This document shows, in pieces, positions 1 through 9,064 of a DNA stretch of 47,426 bases (the first letter of the stretch is position 1; every line of letters begins with the position of its first letter). Where the stretch lies: contig NZ_WANV01000018.1 of NCBI RefSeq assembly GCF_015521605.1, forward strand, positions 1-47,426, in the 5' to 3' direction. Source of the stretch: Thermococcus sp. (lineage in GTDB: Archaea; Methanobacteriota_B; Thermococci; Thermococcales; Thermococcaceae). The notes beneath the pieces are model-generated. The model was not told where the DNA came from, did not search any database, and saw nothing but the letters and a program-made list of their open reading frames with translations. Made by a program: the position numbers and the translations under genes.

Positions 1-157
1 TATATAAACTTTTCTTTTTACTAGTTGGATTAACTAACGTTTTTTTTTCGTAGGATTTTCAATTTACAACCGTATTAACACGATGAGAACGGGCCAAAAG
101 AAGGGAGAGTAAAAGAGTGAACAAAAGAACACAACTGATTATTTTATGCAATCAAAG
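1..157. other. AT-rich intergenic sequence at the window edge
   Basis: No gene is seen here. The stretch begins with a TATA-like TATATAAAC and contains a run of nine T residues near 41-49, which in Thermococcales could act as an intrinsic termination tract for a plus-strand gene lying to the left of the window. That gene is outside the view, so this is only a possibility. Confidence 0.3.
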
Positions 158-278
158 CTCGGGGCGTGGGGGCACAGCCCCCCAATAGTTTAAGAGAGAA
201 GGGGGTTGTGGGGCGAAGCCCCACTCCGGGGGTTTGAGAGTACAGAGAGATAAGGGGGCCGAGCCCCCTTGTCTTTCG
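158..278. repeat. G/C-hairpin element, left copy of an inverted pair
   Basis: The element consists of three G/C-rich hairpins in a row (about 167-184, 208-224 and 252-270) joined by a shared linker. Its reverse complement matches 18631-18800: the first about 75 bases (from 278 downward) differ at only two positions, after which similarity continues more loosely. It begins immediately after the cbf5 stop codon, so one hairpin probably also ends the cbf5 transcript. It resembles a dispersed REP- or MITE-like element. Function beyond termination is inference. Confidence 0.75.
252..270 (-). terminator. Hairpin downstream of cbf5
   Basis: A perfect eight-pair stem, AAGGGGGC with GCCCCCTT and a three-base loop, lies nine bases after the cbf5 stop codon on the minus strand. 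Its place suggests transcript termination or 3-prime-end protection, but no long T run follows it. Confidence 0.45.
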
Positions 279-1283
279 TCACCAAAGTTTGGGGTACCAG
301 TCCCTCGGCATGAAGACCTTGTCAACATCGACGGCTATGCCCTTGCTCTTCTGGAGCATCTCGCCGCTCGTCATGGTGGCCTTTCCGAGTGCAACCAGCT
401 CGTCTTTAAGAGTCATCACGGCAACTAAATCACCCTTCTTGATGCCCTTGTGAACCTTGACTATGCCAGGAACGGCCAGATCGGCTCCGTAGGTGACCGC
501 CGCAACGGCGGAGTCCCTTATCCATACCTTGGGAAGGTGCTCCACCGCTTTCTCCATCGGCTGGATGGCATTCCTGAAGTACTCCTCAATGCCGTCGTCC
601 TTCCAGAAGTGGTAGTAATCGATGAGGTCGTGAAGGGTTACGAGGGTCTCGTCCTCCTTGAAGGGCCCGCTCCTCGTTCTCCTCAGCTCGGCCATGTGCG
701 CTCCCACTCCGAGGGCAAGGCCGATGTGGTGGATAAGTGAACGTATGTAGGTCCCCGCCTCGACGCCAACACGGAAGAGCACATCTTTACCGTCTATCTC
801 AAGAATCTCGATGTAGTAAACCTTTCTCGTCCTCAGCCTTCTCTTGACCGCGCTCCTCAGCGGCGGCCTCTGGATTATCTCGCCCTCGAACTCCCGCATA
901 ACCGCGCGGATTTTGTCCTCAGGAACGTCGCCGTGGAGGTGCATCAACGCAACGTACTCCTTTCCCGCAGGTAGGAGCGCCTGAACGACCCTCGTTGCCC
1001 TCTCAAGTGCCACGGGCAAAACGCCGCTGACCTTCGGATCTAGGGTCCCGCCGTGGCCGGCCTTGTTCAGGTTGAAGAGCCTCTTTATCCAGGCAACAAC
1101 CTCGTGACTGGTTGGGCCAGGTGGTTTGTCAAGGTTTATTATCCCGAACTGCATGTGCATCTCCATTGGCCTCTTCTCGGGCGGGAAGCCCCACTTCGGG
1201 TTCGTCTCGGCCTTCTCGTCCTTAATCAGAACCTCTCGCTTTCTGTCTGCAGGTAAAATCCTCCTGACCTCGTCCCTCGCCAT
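279..1283 (-). CDS. truB: tRNA/rRNA pseudouridine synthase Cbf5 (TruB family)
   Basis: This is Cbf5, the catalytic subunit of archaeal box H/ACA ribonucleoproteins. It isomerises uridine to pseudouridine in rRNA guided by H/ACA RNAs and acts on tRNA U55 without a guide. The protein has 334 residues, the usual archaeal length. The TruB motif HGGTLDPKVSGVLPV contains the catalytic aspartate (D82), and KPPGPTSHEV precedes it at 53-62. A C-terminal PUA domain follows at about 245-330. The ATG at 1283 is chosen over two upstream start codons because GGGTGAT lies at the right spacing and the protein then begins MARDEVRRIL as in Pyrococcus Cbf5. It has its own TATA box at about 1329 and lies beyond the ribosomal cluster, after an inserted dehydrogenase gene. 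Confidence 0.97.
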   Translation of the reverse strand: MARDEVRRILPADRKREVLIKDEKAETNPKWGFPPEKRPMEMHMQFGIINLDKPPGPTSHEVVAWIKRLFNLNKAGHGGTLDPKVSGVLPVALERATRVVQALLPAGKEYVALMHLHGDVPEDKIRAVMREFEGEIIQRPPLRSAVKRRLRTRKVYYIEILEIDGKDVLFRVGVEAGTYIRSLIHHIGLALGVGAHMAELRRTRSGPFKEDETLVTLHDLIDYYHFWKDDGIEEYFRNAIQPMEKAVEHLPKVWIRDSAVAAVTYGADLAVPGIVKVHKGIKKGDLVAVMTLKDELVALGKATMTSGEMLQKSKGIAVDVDKVFMPRDWYPKLW

Positions 1284-1328
1284 GAGCATCACCCGATGAG
1301 CGTTATCGCCCTAAGTTCGGAATAGCGC

Positions 1329-1336
1329 CTTATAAA
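1329..1336 (-). promoter_or_regulatory. TATA box for cbf5
   Basis: On the minus strand this reads TTTATAAG, preceded by a purine-containing BRE-like stretch, 46 bases before the cbf5 ATG. It falls in the short gap between the SDR stop and cbf5, so cbf5 can be transcribed independently. Confidence 0.6.
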
Positions 1337-1343
1337 CCTGAGC

Positions 1344-2054
1344 TTAGTACTTGAACCGGTATGTAAATACCGGCCAGTTTGGGAGGTATTTGACGAACCT
1401 CAGATAGCCGGGCACGAAAACTTCCCTCTTACCCTTTTCAAGCCCCTTCAATACCGCCCTTGCAACCTGTTCCGGCTCTATCGAGCCCTTCGGAACCCTT
1501 CCGTTCCAGAAACCCGTCTTGACCTGCTTGGGATACACCCTCATAACATGGATTCCTCTGGCTCTTAGCTCCCTCTCAAGGTTTACCGCGAGGTAGTGGA
1601 GGGCACCCTTGGCGGCGCAGTAGGAGGGAATCTCCGGCACGTTGATAAAGGCAACGCCGCTGATTATGAACACCACGGTCGAACCCTTCGGGAGCACTGG
1701 GAGGAGCACATTCGTGAGCTCAACGGGCGCGAGGGTGTTTACCCGGAACAGGTTCTCCAGCTCCTCGCTTGAGTGCTCAAGAAGGGGCTTTCTCACCGCG
1801 AGGCCGGCGTTGTTTATGAGGAGGTCAACCCTTTCCACACCCAGCCTCTCAAGCCCCTCCAAAATCGTGCCTGGAAAGTCCCCTTTGCTCAGGTCGGCGA
1901 TTATGTACTCAAAGGCAGGCAGTTTTTCCTGAAGTTCACGGAGCTTTTCTCCGTTTCTGGCCACCCCAACAACGCGGTAGCCCCTCCCGACGAGACCCTC
2001 AACAAGAAGCCTTCCGATGCCGCCAGTTGCACCTGTCACAAGCGCGGTTTTCAT
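1344..2054 (-). CDS. Short-chain dehydrogenase/reductase
   Basis: This 236-residue protein is a classical NAD(P)-dependent oxidoreductase of the SDR superfamily. It shows the Rossmann glycine motif TGATGGIG (7-14), the NNAG motif (81-84) and the catalytic set S132, Y145 and K149 in SYCAAKG. The basic residue R33 after the second strand suggests a preference for NADP(H). The substrate cannot be told from sequence; the family includes acyl and sugar reductases. The ATG at 2054 is favoured because GGTGGG lies just upstream and the Rossmann strand then starts at residue 3; an upstream in-frame start would overlap the eL14 stop region. The gene sits between eL14 and cbf5 with its own TATA box, so it appears to be an insertion into a translation cluster. 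Confidence 0.9.
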   Translation of the reverse strand: MKTALVTGATGGIGRLLVEGLVGRGYRVVGVARNGEKLRELQEKLPAFEYIIADLSKGDFPGTILEGLERLGVERVDLLINNAGLAVRKPLLEHSSEELENLFRVNTLAPVELTNVLLPVLPKGSTVVFIISGVAFINVPEIPSYCAAKGALHYLAVNLERELRARGIHVMRVYPKQVKTGFWNGRVPKGSIEPEQVARAVLKGLEKGKREVFVPGYLRFVKYLPNWPVFTYRFKY

Positions 2055-2084
2055 GAAACCCACCAGAAATAGTTGGAAACCAAA

Positions 2085-2093
2085 CTTAAAAGC
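2085..2093 (-). promoter_or_regulatory. TATA box for the SDR gene
   Basis: GCTTTTAAG on the minus strand lies 31-39 bases before the chosen ATG and just after a terminator-like hairpin that closes the eL14 gene. The expected transcript would have a very short leader. Confidence 0.5.
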
Positions 2094-2108
2094 GTTGAGA
2101 AGTAAAGG

Positions 2109-2124
2109 GAGGCCAAAAGGCCTC
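2109..2124 (-). terminator. Hairpin terminator after eL14
   Basis: A perfect GAGGCC/GGCCTC stem with an AAAA (TTTT on the minus strand) loop lies five bases past the eL14 stop and is followed by a pyrimidine-rich CCTTTACTTCT on the minus strand. It separates eL14 from the SDR gene. Confidence 0.5.
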
Positions 2125-2128
2125 TGCC

Positions 2129-2380
2129 TCACTCAAGGCTGATTCCAGCACTCTCAAGGGCGGCCTTGACGGCCTCGTCGTCGGCGCCGCGCTCGATGTT
2201 GACCCTCTCCGGAAGGGGCTCAAGGTGCTTAACGTTCATCCTCCTGCGCTTGACCTTGTTGAGGCCGGCGCCTGTAACGAGGACAAAGTTCCTGTCGATG
2301 ACGTCAACGACGACGACCTTCTGGCCGGCCCTCCTTCCGGCGATTATAACTGCAAGCCTTCCAACTTCCATAGCTGGCAT
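2129..2380 (-). CDS. rpl14e: Large ribosomal subunit protein eL14
   Basis: The protein has 83 residues with an N-terminal KOW/SH3-like barrel, typified by [20 protein letters not shown] (residues 10-29) and then [15 protein letters not shown]. These are hallmarks of archaeal L14e, a protein shared with eukaryotes and absent from bacteria. GGAGGTG lies six bases before the ATG. It follows cytidylate kinase closely, a pairing common in Thermococcales, and is followed by a terminator hairpin, so it ends this transcription unit. Confidence 0.95.
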   Translation of the reverse strand: MPAMEVGRLAVIIAGRRAGQKVVVVDVIDRNFVLVTGAGLNKVKRRRMNVKHLEPLPERVNIERGADDEAVKAALESAGISLE

Positions 2381-2393
2381 TCATCCCACCTCC

Positions 2394-2975
2394 TCATTTT
2401 TTGTTGCCCGGGTTTGCACCCGACCCCGCGTCACCGTCGGGGTAAAGGTGGTCGATGGCGGCCTTCACAATCGCGAAGACGCCATCGGGATCCCAGTGGG
2501 CAGTGTTAATAATCAAGTCGTAAATCGACTTGTCGTCGATGTCAATTCCATAGAGGTTTAAATACCTTTTCCTGTTGCCCTTCTCGCGCTCGGCGATTTC
2601 CACAAAGGCCTCCTCCACGGAGACACCCTCACGGCGGGCAACTCTCCTGGCACGCTCCATTATGGGGGCATCGAGCCATATCTTAAGGTCGGCATTCTTG
2701 ACCATCCAGCCGGCTAGGCGCCCCTCGATAACGACGTTACACTCTTTGGCTGCCTCGACCTGCCTCCTGTCCACCTCCCTGTCTATTTCGGGGTGAAGCT
2801 CTGCGTACTCCTGGAACTCCTCAAGCGACATGCCCATCTCCTTGGCCATCTGCCTGAAGATGAGGCCGGCGTATATGTGCTTGAAGCCGTAGTGCCTGGC
2901 GAGGTTCCTGCACAGTGTCGTCGTCCCGGAACCGGCCAGGCCGCTGACGGTTATCACGAGGCAGCCCTTCGGCAT
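2394..2975 (-). CDS. cmk: Cytidylate kinase (archaeal type)
   Basis: This enzyme phosphorylates CMP and dCMP to the diphosphates with ATP. The 193-residue protein carries the P-loop GLAGSGTTT (12-20), the early HIYAGLIFR segment and the VVIEGRLAGW motif, which is typical of the short archaeal Cmk family lacking the bacterial NMP-insert. The C-terminal tail GDAGSGANPGNKK is glycine and asparagine rich and probably disordered. It lies 9 bases after eL34 and 13 bases before eL14, so the three are cotranscribed. Confidence 0.95.
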   Translation of the reverse strand: MPKGCLVITVSGLAGSGTTTLCRNLARHYGFKHIYAGLIFRQMAKEMGMSLEEFQEYAELHPEIDREVDRRQVEAAKECNVVIEGRLAGWMVKNADLKIWLDAPIMERARRVARREGVSVEEAFVEIAEREKGNRKRYLNLYGIDIDDKSIYDLIINTAHWDPDGVFAIVKAAIDHLYPDGDAGSGANPGNKK

Positions 2976-2984
2976 GTTAGCACC

Positions 2985-3254
2985 TCAGACGAGGGCAGCC
3001 CTGACCTGGGCCTTCATGACCTTCCTCATGCAGCTCGGGCAGAGGTTCGGGTAGGGCCTCTCTGGCCTCTTTGCCGTCTTCGGGAGCTTCCTGAGTTCGC
3101 TCGGCCTTCCGCGGGGAATGCCGTTGAGCGGCCTACCGCACATGGCGCAGTGAGCTACTTTCGGCTTCCTTCTCTCGAAGTGTATGACGGTCCTTCCGCC
3201 CGGAGTCCTGACGTACTTCCTTCTCCATGACCTTGACCTGTACATCGGCTTCAT
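2985..3254 (-). CDS. rpl34e: Large ribosomal subunit protein eL34
   Basis: The 89-residue basic protein carries two CxxC pairs, CAMC and CPSC, forming a zinc ribbon, and the [15 protein letters not shown] start typical of archaeal L34e. The upstream in-frame GTG is part of the ribosome-binding site GAGGTGA, so the ATG at 3254 is the start. It heads an eL34-cmk-eL14 unit with its own TATA-like sequence at about 3290. Confidence 0.95.
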   Translation of the reverse strand: MKPMYRSRSWRRKYVRTPGGRTVIHFERRKPKVAHCAMCGRPLNGIPRGRPSELRKLPKTAKRPERPYPNLCPSCMRKVMKAQVRAALV

Positions 3255-3286
3255 TTCTCTCACCTCGCAACCCCTATTTTCAGAGT

Positions 3287-3298
3287 CTTTTTAAATTT
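3287..3298 (-). promoter_or_regulatory. Probable promoter for eL34-cmk-eL14
   Basis: The minus strand reads AAATTTAAAAAG about 35-45 bases before the eL34 ATG, overlapping the stop codon of the preceding membrane-protein gene. The AT-rich box in an otherwise GC-rich operon suggests an internal promoter. Confidence 0.45.
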
Positions 3299-3824
3299 AA
3301 CCCATGTCAAGGAGCTTCCTGAGGATGTAACCGGTTATCATAGACGTCATGATGTACCAGCCGACGTAACCGAGCTCGTTAGCGGGCAGTCCGGAGTGAT
3401 AGAGTCTGTGGAACCAGTCGAATATGAAGAAGTTGAACGGAGATTTCACTATGCCAACTTCGATATACCATCTCCTGAGCCATCCGAAGAAGATCCAGAA
3501 TATCGGCAGGGTCAGCAGCGTGACTTTGAACATCGTGTCCTTCATGACCTCGCTCTGGAGCTTCATAAGCTCCATCTGCTCCTGCTGAAGCTTCTTGAGC
3601 TTTTTCTCATCCTTTGCGGCCTGGGCCTCCTTGTACTTCTTCTGGAACTCTTTGCTCTTCTTTTGAAGCCGCTTAACCTTTTCCTGGTCGACCAGGATGT
3701 AGTTCAGCAGGGTGAAGAGTCCACCCAGCATTATGCCCGCGACAGTGACCACCACTATCGGGTGGTAGGCCTGTATCATGGGTCCAAACAGATTGTCAAG
3801 GAATGTGTATATCCCCTCAATCAT
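3297..3824 (-). CDS. DUF106/EMC3-like membrane protein of the Oxa1/YidC superfamily
   Basis: The 175-residue protein has a membrane segment near the N terminus (about 19-43), a long lysine- and glutamine-rich coiled coil (about 48-95) and two further membrane segments (about 98-115 and 148-168). This three-helix plan with a cytosolic coiled coil is that of archaeal Ylp1/DUF106 proteins, known relatives of YidC/Oxa1/EMC3 insertases that contact ribosomes. Its position beside SecY and adenylate kinase is conserved in archaea and supports a role in inserting membrane proteins. It overlaps the adenylate kinase stop by 8 bases, so the two are translationally coupled. Confidence 0.9.
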   Translation of the reverse strand: MIEGIYTFLDNLFGPMIQAYHPIVVVTVAGIMLGGLFTLLNYILVDQEKVKRLQKKSKEFQKKYKEAQAAKDEKKLKKLQQEQMELMKLQSEVMKDTMFKVTLLTLPIFWIFFGWLRRWYIEVGIVKSPFNFFIFDWFHRLYHSGLPANELGYVGWYIMTSMITGYILRKLLDMG

Positions 3825-4407
3825 ACTCTCCCACCGCCAGATTCAGTACTTCAACAAGCTCGTGAACGGCCTCATCAAGGCCCTTATCTTCATGGTTCTC
3901 GATTATCTTTATGAGCGCGTTAGAGTGCATGGCGTAGCTCACGGCAGCGGCACGGTTAAGATCCTGATGCCTCTGTATCTGCTCTTCAGTCTCAACGTCC
4001 CTATCGCGCTTCAGATCGCGGAGACGTCTTCCAAGTATCTCGCTCGGGGTGGCCTCGATTATGACTATGAAGTTGGGGTTTATTACCTCGATGACCTCCT
4101 TGGGGAAACCGAGAAGGTATCCTACAGGGGTTCTGATGGTTGCATGGGTATCGAGGAGTATGGGCTCCATCTTGGCCATTTCAACGATCCTTCTGGCGAC
4201 TTTCATCTGGAGCTCCTTCTGAACGTTGGGGTTGAGCTTTCTCATCTCGTCCCTGTGGCTCACCAGTCCCGCCTTCACTGCCTCCTCGAACATCAGGTCG
4301 CCAAAGTTGACAAGCCTGAACTTGACCTTCGTTTTTCGAAGGGCCAGCCGGGTTATTGTGCTCTTACCCACCCCTGGAATCCCTGTTATCATGACCACAA
4401 ACGGCAT
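3817..4407 (-). CDS. adkA: Adenylate kinase (archaeal AdkA type)
   Basis: Adenylate kinase interconverts 2 ADP with ATP and AMP. The 196-residue protein shows the P-loop GIPGVGKST (9-17), [19 protein letters not shown] and the lid-region arginines in [12 protein letters not shown], matching the archaeal trimeric family (PF13207-like) rather than bacterial Adk. The ATG at 4407 follows GGGTGAG at normal spacing; two upstream codons in frame are rejected. The gene lies directly after secY, as in many archaea and bacteria, but has its own TATA box. Confidence 0.95.
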   Translation of the reverse strand: MPFVVMITGIPGVGKSTITRLALRKTKVKFRLVNFGDLMFEEAVKAGLVSHRDEMRKLNPNVQKELQMKVARRIVEMAKMEPILLDTHATIRTPVGYLLGFPKEVIEVINPNFIVIIEATPSEILGRRLRDLKRDRDVETEEQIQRHQDLNRAAAVSYAMHSNALIKIIENHEDKGLDEAVHELVEVLNLAVGEYD

Positions 4408-4450
4408 CACGCTCACCCAAGGAGGTTTCTGGAAGAAGTAATCGAACCGG

Positions 4451-4459
4451 GTTTAAAAG
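4451..4459 (-). promoter_or_regulatory. Internal TATA box before adkA
   Basis: CTTTTAAAC on the minus strand, in the gap between secY and adkA and 44-52 bases before the ATG, preceded by a BRE-like AAAACC. It suggests an internal promoter for adkA and the membrane protein. Confidence 0.5.
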
Positions 4460-4482
4460 GTTTTGTGAAAGAAAAGAAAGAC

Positions 4483-5928
4483 TCACTTGGTGAAGAACCT
4501 CCTCAAAGCCGGGAACATCTCGGTGGCCTGTTCTCTGGCTATCTCTTCATAGAACCTGTAGAGTATACCCACCGTAAGGAGGATTCCCGTTCCCGTACCA
4601 AGGGCTCCAAGGAAGTCCGCCAGCACTGCCACTATCGCCAGGGTGAACGAACCCCAGAAGGTGACGTAGGGGATGTACCTGTTGAGCACCCTCTCCAGTA
4701 TCCTAGGATCGCGCCTGAATCCCGGAATCTGAAGGCCGGCGCTCTGAAGCTGTCTGGCGATGCTCTTGGCGTCAAGGCCTGTCAGCTCGACCCACAGGAA
4801 TCCAAAGAGTATCGACCAGAAGATCGTCATCAGCGCGTAGACCAGGGCCCTTCCCGGATCTGCGATGACGTGGTAGATGTCCCGCGGTGGATAGAGGTAC
4901 GTGACAAATCCTGTTAGTGGGTAGCCGGCCTCGTCGAAGGTTCCAAGGAATGTGTAGCCGAAGTTGTTGAGGAGTCTGGCCCAGAGCTGGATGTTGGAGT
5001 AGAGGGCAAAAGTCAGGATAATCGGGATGTTGCTGACGTACATGAACCTTATCGGGTACCTTCCGCGAACGGTAACACGGCCGTAGCTGAGCGGTATCTC
5101 AACGCGCATGCTCTCAAGATAAACAACCACGAGGAAGACGACTATGGTGGCCAGCAGATCCATCATATCCGGCAGCGTTCCCCTGTAAAGCGCGCCCGTG
5201 AGGTCGCCGTAGAACAGATGCTGTATGAACGCGGGGATGGCACCTATTATCGCAGGCCCTCCTGTGACGGGGTCGATGTAGTCAGGGGTCGTTGCAGGGT
5301 TTAGGGCCTTCGTAATGACGGTCTGTGAAACACCCGCGGCGATGAAGAGGCTGATACCGCTTCCGATACCCCACTTGCTCACGAGCTCATCGAGGAGGAT
5401 GAGCATCACGGAGGCGAATCCAAGCTGGAGTATGATGAGTATCGCCAGGCCGAGTCCGATGTACGCCTCACCGGCGGGTGTCGTCACGGTCTGGAAGGCG
5501 CCGAGGCCGGTATCCACCCTACCGAAGGCACCGGCGAAGACGTATATGGCTGCTTCGAAGAAGCTCATGAAGACTGCAAACAGCTTCTGGGCGGCCTGAT
5601 AAAACCGCCTATCCTCGTGATTGGAGAGATCAAGGTGAACTATCTCGGAACCAACGAGAAGCTGCATGATGATGCTCGCGGTGACTATCGGCCCGATACC
5701 GAGAGTCAGAAGAGAACCACTCCTTCCTGCGAGGACGAACCTGAGCGTGGCAAAGTAGTCCTGAATCTGTGCTGGAATCCCATAGAGCGGAATCTCAGCG
5801 AGGATGAAGTACAGCAGCAGAACGATTCCCGTCCACATGAACTTCTCCTTGAGTGGCACGTGCCTCTTGGGCCGCTCCACCTCGGGGAAGTACCTTTCAA
5901 TCGCGAACACTACGTTTCTGAACCCCAT
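4483..5928 (-). CDS. secY: Protein translocase subunit SecY
   Basis: SecY is the channel-forming subunit of the Sec translocon in the cytoplasmic membrane. The 481-residue protein has ten predicted membrane segments, the [20 protein letters not shown] start typical of archaeal SecY, the plug region [20 protein letters not shown] and the cytosolic basic loop [20 protein letters not shown]. The ATG at 5928 gives the conserved MGFRN start; the upstream GTG lies in the ribosome-binding site. It is the last member of the spc-type cluster, 33 bases after uL15. Confidence 0.97.
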   Translation of the reverse strand: MGFRNVVFAIERYFPEVERPKRHVPLKEKFMWTGIVLLLYFILAEIPLYGIPAQIQDYFATLRFVLAGRSGSLLTLGIGPIVTASIIMQLLVGSEIVHLDLSNHEDRRFYQAAQKLFAVFMSFFEAAIYVFAGAFGRVDTGLGAFQTVTTPAGEAYIGLGLAILIILQLGFASVMLILLDELVSKWGIGSGISLFIAAGVSQTVITKALNPATTPDYIDPVTGGPAIIGAIPAFIQHLFYGDLTGALYRGTLPDMMDLLATIVVFLVVVYLESMRVEIPLSYGRVTVRGRYPIRFMYVSNIPIILTFALYSNIQLWARLLNNFGYTFLGTFDEAGYPLTGFVTYLYPPRDIYHVIADPGRALVYALMTIFWSILFGFLWVELTGLDAKSIARQLQSAGLQIPGFRRDPRILERVLNRYIPYVTFWGSFTLAIVAVLADFLGALGTGTGILLTVGILYRFYEEIAREQATEMFPALRRFFTK

Positions 5929-5961
5929 GATTAACACCCGCCAAAAGTTAAATTAAAGGGG

Positions 5962-6408
5962 TCAGGCGAGGAGAACCTCGCCGCCAGCGGCCTTTATCTT
6001 CTCCTCGGCCTTCGGGGTGACGTAGTAGGCCTTGATGGTAAGGGGCTTGGTGAGCTTTCCGGTGCCGAGAACCTTGTCAACGCCGAGCTGGGTGACGTCA
6101 ACGACTATCTTTCCCTCCTCCTCGTAGGCAACGCCCATATCAAGGAAGAGGGTGAGGTTCTCGTCTATGTCGCTGAGGTTTATGGTCTTTGGAGTGTACT
6201 GGACGGCTTTGGGCCTGTGGAAGCCCCTCTTGCCGAGGTGATCCGGGGCGTACTTGATTGTCCAGGTCCACTTGGTGTTCTTCCTCTTTCCGGTTCCTGC
6301 CATTCCCTTACCGCCCTTGCTACCGCCGCCGCGGTGCTTCTTCTTGCAGCCCCATCCGTGAGTGTGACTTCCGCGGAGCTTCCTAACCTTCTTCTTTCTC
6401 CTTATCAT
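5962..6408 (-). CDS. rpl15: Large ribosomal subunit protein uL15
   Basis: The 148-residue protein starts with the basic segment [20 protein letters not shown] and carries the glycine-rich [15 protein letters not shown] tail that threads into 23S rRNA, followed by the globular domain ending in [14 protein letters not shown]. It lies 11 bases after uL30 and 33 bases before secY. Confidence 0.97.
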   Translation of the reverse strand: MIRRKKKVRKLRGSHTHGWGCKKKHRGGGSKGGKGMAGTGKRKNTKWTWTIKYAPDHLGKRGFHRPKAVQYTPKTINLSDIDENLTLFLDMGVAYEEEGKIVVDVTQLGVDKVLGTGKLTKPLTIKAYYVTPKAEEKIKAAGGEVLLA

Positions 6409-6419
6409 CTCTCGCCACC

Positions 6420-6887
6420 TCAGAGCATTCTCTCAATGAGGTCGTTTATCCTCTCGCCGCGGTAGCCGAGGGCACCGCCTTCCTTAAAGCTGCGCTTCTT
6501 GCTGCCCTTAAGGCCGCCCCTCGGCGGGTGAAGCCTGAAGACCGGCTTGATGTTCGGCAGGTCGGTGAGCTTCATCTCGCCGTCAACGACCTTCTTGGCG
6601 AACTCGTCTATGGTCATTCCGAGCTTCTCCTTGACGTACTCGTCTGTTATCGGCTTGTTCCCGATGAGCCTGCCCCTCTTCCTGATGAGCTTGGCGAGAG
6701 TCTCTGCGTCAATCTCACCCCAGGTGATGTAGTCCTTGACCTTCTGAACCATTCCCTTGTAGCTCGGGTTGTCGTCGACGAGGACGAGGTGGTTGATCCT
6801 GTGGAGGCGGAGCATGGCGAGGGTGTCCCTGACTTCGCCCCTCGCCCTTATCCCGCTCCTAAGCCTGATGAGTGCAAGCTTTGCCAT
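6420..6887 (-). CDS. rpl30: Large ribosomal subunit protein uL30
   Basis: The 155-residue protein is the long archaeal/eukaryotic form (bacterial L30 has about 60). It shows [20 protein letters not shown], then [13 protein letters not shown], and the C-terminal [19 protein letters not shown]. It is placed between uS5 and uL15 with gaps of 11 bases. Confidence 0.97.
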   Translation of the reverse strand: MAKLALIRLRSGIRARGEVRDTLAMLRLHRINHLVLVDDNPSYKGMVQKVKDYITWGEIDAETLAKLIRKRGRLIGNKPITDEYVKEKLGMTIDEFAKKVVDGEMKLTDLPNIKPVFRLHPPRGGLKGSKKRSFKEGGALGYRGERINDLIERML

Positions 6888-6898
6888 CCTCTCTCACC

Positions 6899-7606
6899 TC
6901 ACTCCAGCTCAAAGTTGGCCCTCATCTCCCTTCCGACAATGATGCCGTACTTCTCTTCCATTCCCGGCTGAATTGCAACGCGGTTGGTGTTGTAGAGCGC
7001 ATTGAAGACTGCCTTGGCGAAGTTGACTGTCGTCCTGGTCTCACCCAGGCTCTGCGACCAGACGTCCTGGACTCCAGCGAGGCTGAGTATCTTCTTGCCG
7101 ACGTCACCGATGACAAGGCCAAGACCACGCGGTCCGGGCATGAGCTTGACGCGGACACTTCCCTCCTTGCCCTCGACGGCGAACGGAATTGAGTGCGGTC
7201 TCCTACAGCGGCACTCCCAGCTTCCACAGCCGCGCTTGATCTCGATGATGTTCATCTTGGCGTAGTTGATGGCCTTCCTGATGGCTATTCCGACCTCCTT
7301 GCCGTGGCCGATTCCGAGGCCGACGTAGCCGTCCCTGTTGCCCACAGCGGCGAGAACCCTGAAGCGGATTCTCCTGCCGCTGTCGGTCATCCTGACGGTG
7401 AGGGCTATGTCGAGAACCTCCTGGTTCTCCCTGAGGTTGACCTCCGGAAGGAGGACGTCCACTATCTCCGGCTCCTTGATCTGGTACCCCTTGCGGAATA
7501 TCTCGTGAATGTCAGTTATCTGGCCCTCTTTGACGAGCTGACCGAGCTTGGTCCTCGGCTCCCACTCCTCCAAAACCCTCTGGGCGATCTCCCTCGGGTC
7601 GCTCAT
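6899..7606 (-). CDS. rps5: Small ribosomal subunit protein uS5
   Basis: The 235-residue protein has the double-stranded RNA-binding type S5 N-domain with [17 protein letters not shown] and the C-terminal S5 domain with [19 protein letters not shown]. The archaeal insertion [17 protein letters not shown] contains three cysteines, as in S2e-type S5. Its start overlaps the uL18 stop by 4 bases. Confidence 0.97.
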   Translation of the reverse strand: MSDPREIAQRVLEEWEPRTKLGQLVKEGQITDIHEIFRKGYQIKEPEIVDVLLPEVNLRENQEVLDIALTVRMTDSGRRIRFRVLAAVGNRDGYVGLGIGHGKEVGIAIRKAINYAKMNIIEIKRGCGSWECRCRRPHSIPFAVEGKEGSVRVKLMPGPRGLGLVIGDVGKKILSLAGVQDVWSQSLGETRTTVNFAKAVFNALYNTNRVAIQPGMEEKYGIIVGREMRANFELE

Positions 7607-8208
7607 TCTCTCGCCTCCTCAAACTTCTCGATTATCCTCGCCTTGACCTCCTCAAAGTGCTCGGGGAGCTTCTCCGGCTCAAGACCCTTGACGAGGTATC
7701 CCGAGAACTGCTTCCTGTAGCGCTCCTCGTCCTCCTCCTTGAGGGCCTTGGCGTAGTTGGCTATGTGCTCGCCGGTTATCCTGTAGTCCTCCGGGTAGAT
7801 CTCCTCGCTGTGCGGGACGTTGAGCCCAGCGTCAACAGCTCCCTTGAGGACAGCAAAGATGCTTGAACCCCTGGTCGGCGGGTGCAGGCCTATGTCGAGG
7901 ATGGCCTCCTCTATTCCAGCTTTCTTGGCCTTGTAGCCTATGAGGAGACCAAGCAGATAGGCACTTGGGGTGTTGCCGCCGTGTCCCTTCCAGCCAAAGT
8001 CCCTCATAAGCTCCCTGGTGTGGGCAGAGACCACTGTCCTGTCACCCTTCGGGTCGTAAAGGACTACCTGGGCCATGTGGTGGTTCAGGGTCTTCCTCAC
8101 GACAAGCCTGGGCTTGCCAGACTTGAGGAGGGCGAGCCTCTTGTGATAGTTAGTCTTACCCTCTCTCCTTCTCCTGAACGGAACCCTATACCTCGGTCCG
8201 TGTGCCAT
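7603..8208 (-). CDS. rpl18: Large ribosomal subunit protein uL18
   Basis: The 201-residue protein begins [20 protein letters not shown] and carries [16 protein letters not shown] and the C-terminal tail of archaeal L18/L5e, the binder of 5S rRNA. The start at 8208 is set by GAGGTGAGAGAG just upstream, which swallows an in-frame GTG. Confidence 0.97.
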   Translation of the reverse strand: MAHGPRYRVPFRRRREGKTNYHKRLALLKSGKPRLVVRKTLNHHMAQVVLYDPKGDRTVVSAHTRELMRDFGWKGHGGNTPSAYLLGLLIGYKAKKAGIEEAILDIGLHPPTRGSSIFAVLKGAVDAGLNVPHSEEIYPEDYRITGEHIANYAKALKEEDEERYRKQFSGYLVKGLEPEKLPEHFEEVKARIIEKFEEARE

Positions 8209-8218
8209 CTCTCTCACC

Positions 8219-8665
8219 TCACTCCTTCAAGATACCGTGCTCCTGCATGAACATGTAGAGCTGCCTCTTGTTCTTGAACTGGCCGCCCTTAGCACGGATG
8301 TAGAGCCTCCTGTAGGCGTGCTCGTCGATCTTTCCTTCGGCCTTGAGCTTCCTGAGCTCCTTCCTGAGGGCGCGGATGGTCATCATCCAGCGCTCCTTCT
8401 TGCCCATCCTAGCGGTCTTCTTACCCTTCTTGCTTCCGGGGCCCCTGTGGCGTCCCTTCTTTCTGGCCTCCTGATAGGCCCTGGCGCGAGCCCTGCTCTG
8501 TCCCTTGACGGGCTTCTTCTTTATGACGCCATCGTTGATGAGCCTCTTGATGTCCTCTCTAGTGATGGCAGCCGCGACGTCGTCAATCCTCTCCGGGTCG
8601 ATCCAGACCCTGTTCTCACCGCACTTCAACAAATCAGCGGCAATCCTTCTCTGCATCTTGAGCAT
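8219..8665 (-). CDS. rpl19e: Large ribosomal subunit protein eL19
   Basis: The 148-residue helical, very basic protein starts [19 protein letters not shown] and contains [20 protein letters not shown], the diagnostic L19e segment absent from bacteria. The ATG at 8665 follows GAGGTGAGACTC. It lies five bases after the eL32 stop. Confidence 0.97.
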   Translation of the reverse strand: MLKMQRRIAADLLKCGENRVWIDPERIDDVAAAITREDIKRLINDGVIKKKPVKGQSRARARAYQEARKKGRHRGPGSKKGKKTARMGKKERWMMTIRALRKELRKLKAEGKIDEHAYRRLYIRAKGGQFKNKRQLYMFMQEHGILKE

Positions 8666-8670
8666 GAGTC

Positions 8671-9054
8671 TCACCTCGCGTTAAGAACCTTAACACCGAG
8701 CTCCTTCGCCCTGGCAAGTATCGCCTCTCTCTTCCTGGCACCAACGGTCCTGGCTATCCTGGCGGCCTGCCTGGTCGGGTCGATGGCCTCAAGCTCCTTG
8801 ACGTTGTGGACGAGGACTTCCTCATACCCGCTCGGGTGGAGTCCCCTAACGAGCCTCGGTGAGCTCCAGCCTATGCTCGGTGACCTGGCCTTACCCTTCT
8901 TCTTGAGCCTCATCTTGCTGTCGATTCCCTTCGGCCTGCGCCACTTCGGGTCGTTCTTGAACTTCGGATAGCGCCACCACTCCTGCCTGAGGAAGCGGGG
9001 CTTCTTCCTCTTGATCCTGGCCCTTATCCTAAGGAGTCTCGCCTTCTCGTTCAT
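8671..9054 (-). CDS. rpl32e: Large ribosomal subunit protein eL32
   Basis: The 127-residue protein has the L32e core: [20 protein letters not shown], then [17 protein letters not shown] and the [19 protein letters not shown] segment. Like eL19 it is inserted in the spc operon only in archaea. It is followed by eL19 with five bases between them. Confidence 0.97.
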   Translation of the reverse strand: MNEKARLLRIRARIKRKKPRFLRQEWWRYPKFKNDPKWRRPKGIDSKMRLKKKGKARSPSIGWSSPRLVRGLHPSGYEEVLVHNVKELEAIDPTRQAARIARTVGARKREAILARAKELGVKVLNAR

Positions 9055-9064
9055 TTCTCACACC

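Noticed and set aside
3778-4917. A 379-codon plus-strand open frame
   Set aside because: It runs antisense to three well-supported genes (the EMC3-like protein, adenylate kinase and secY). Long antisense frames are expected in GC-rich genes and the predicted protein has no recognisable features.
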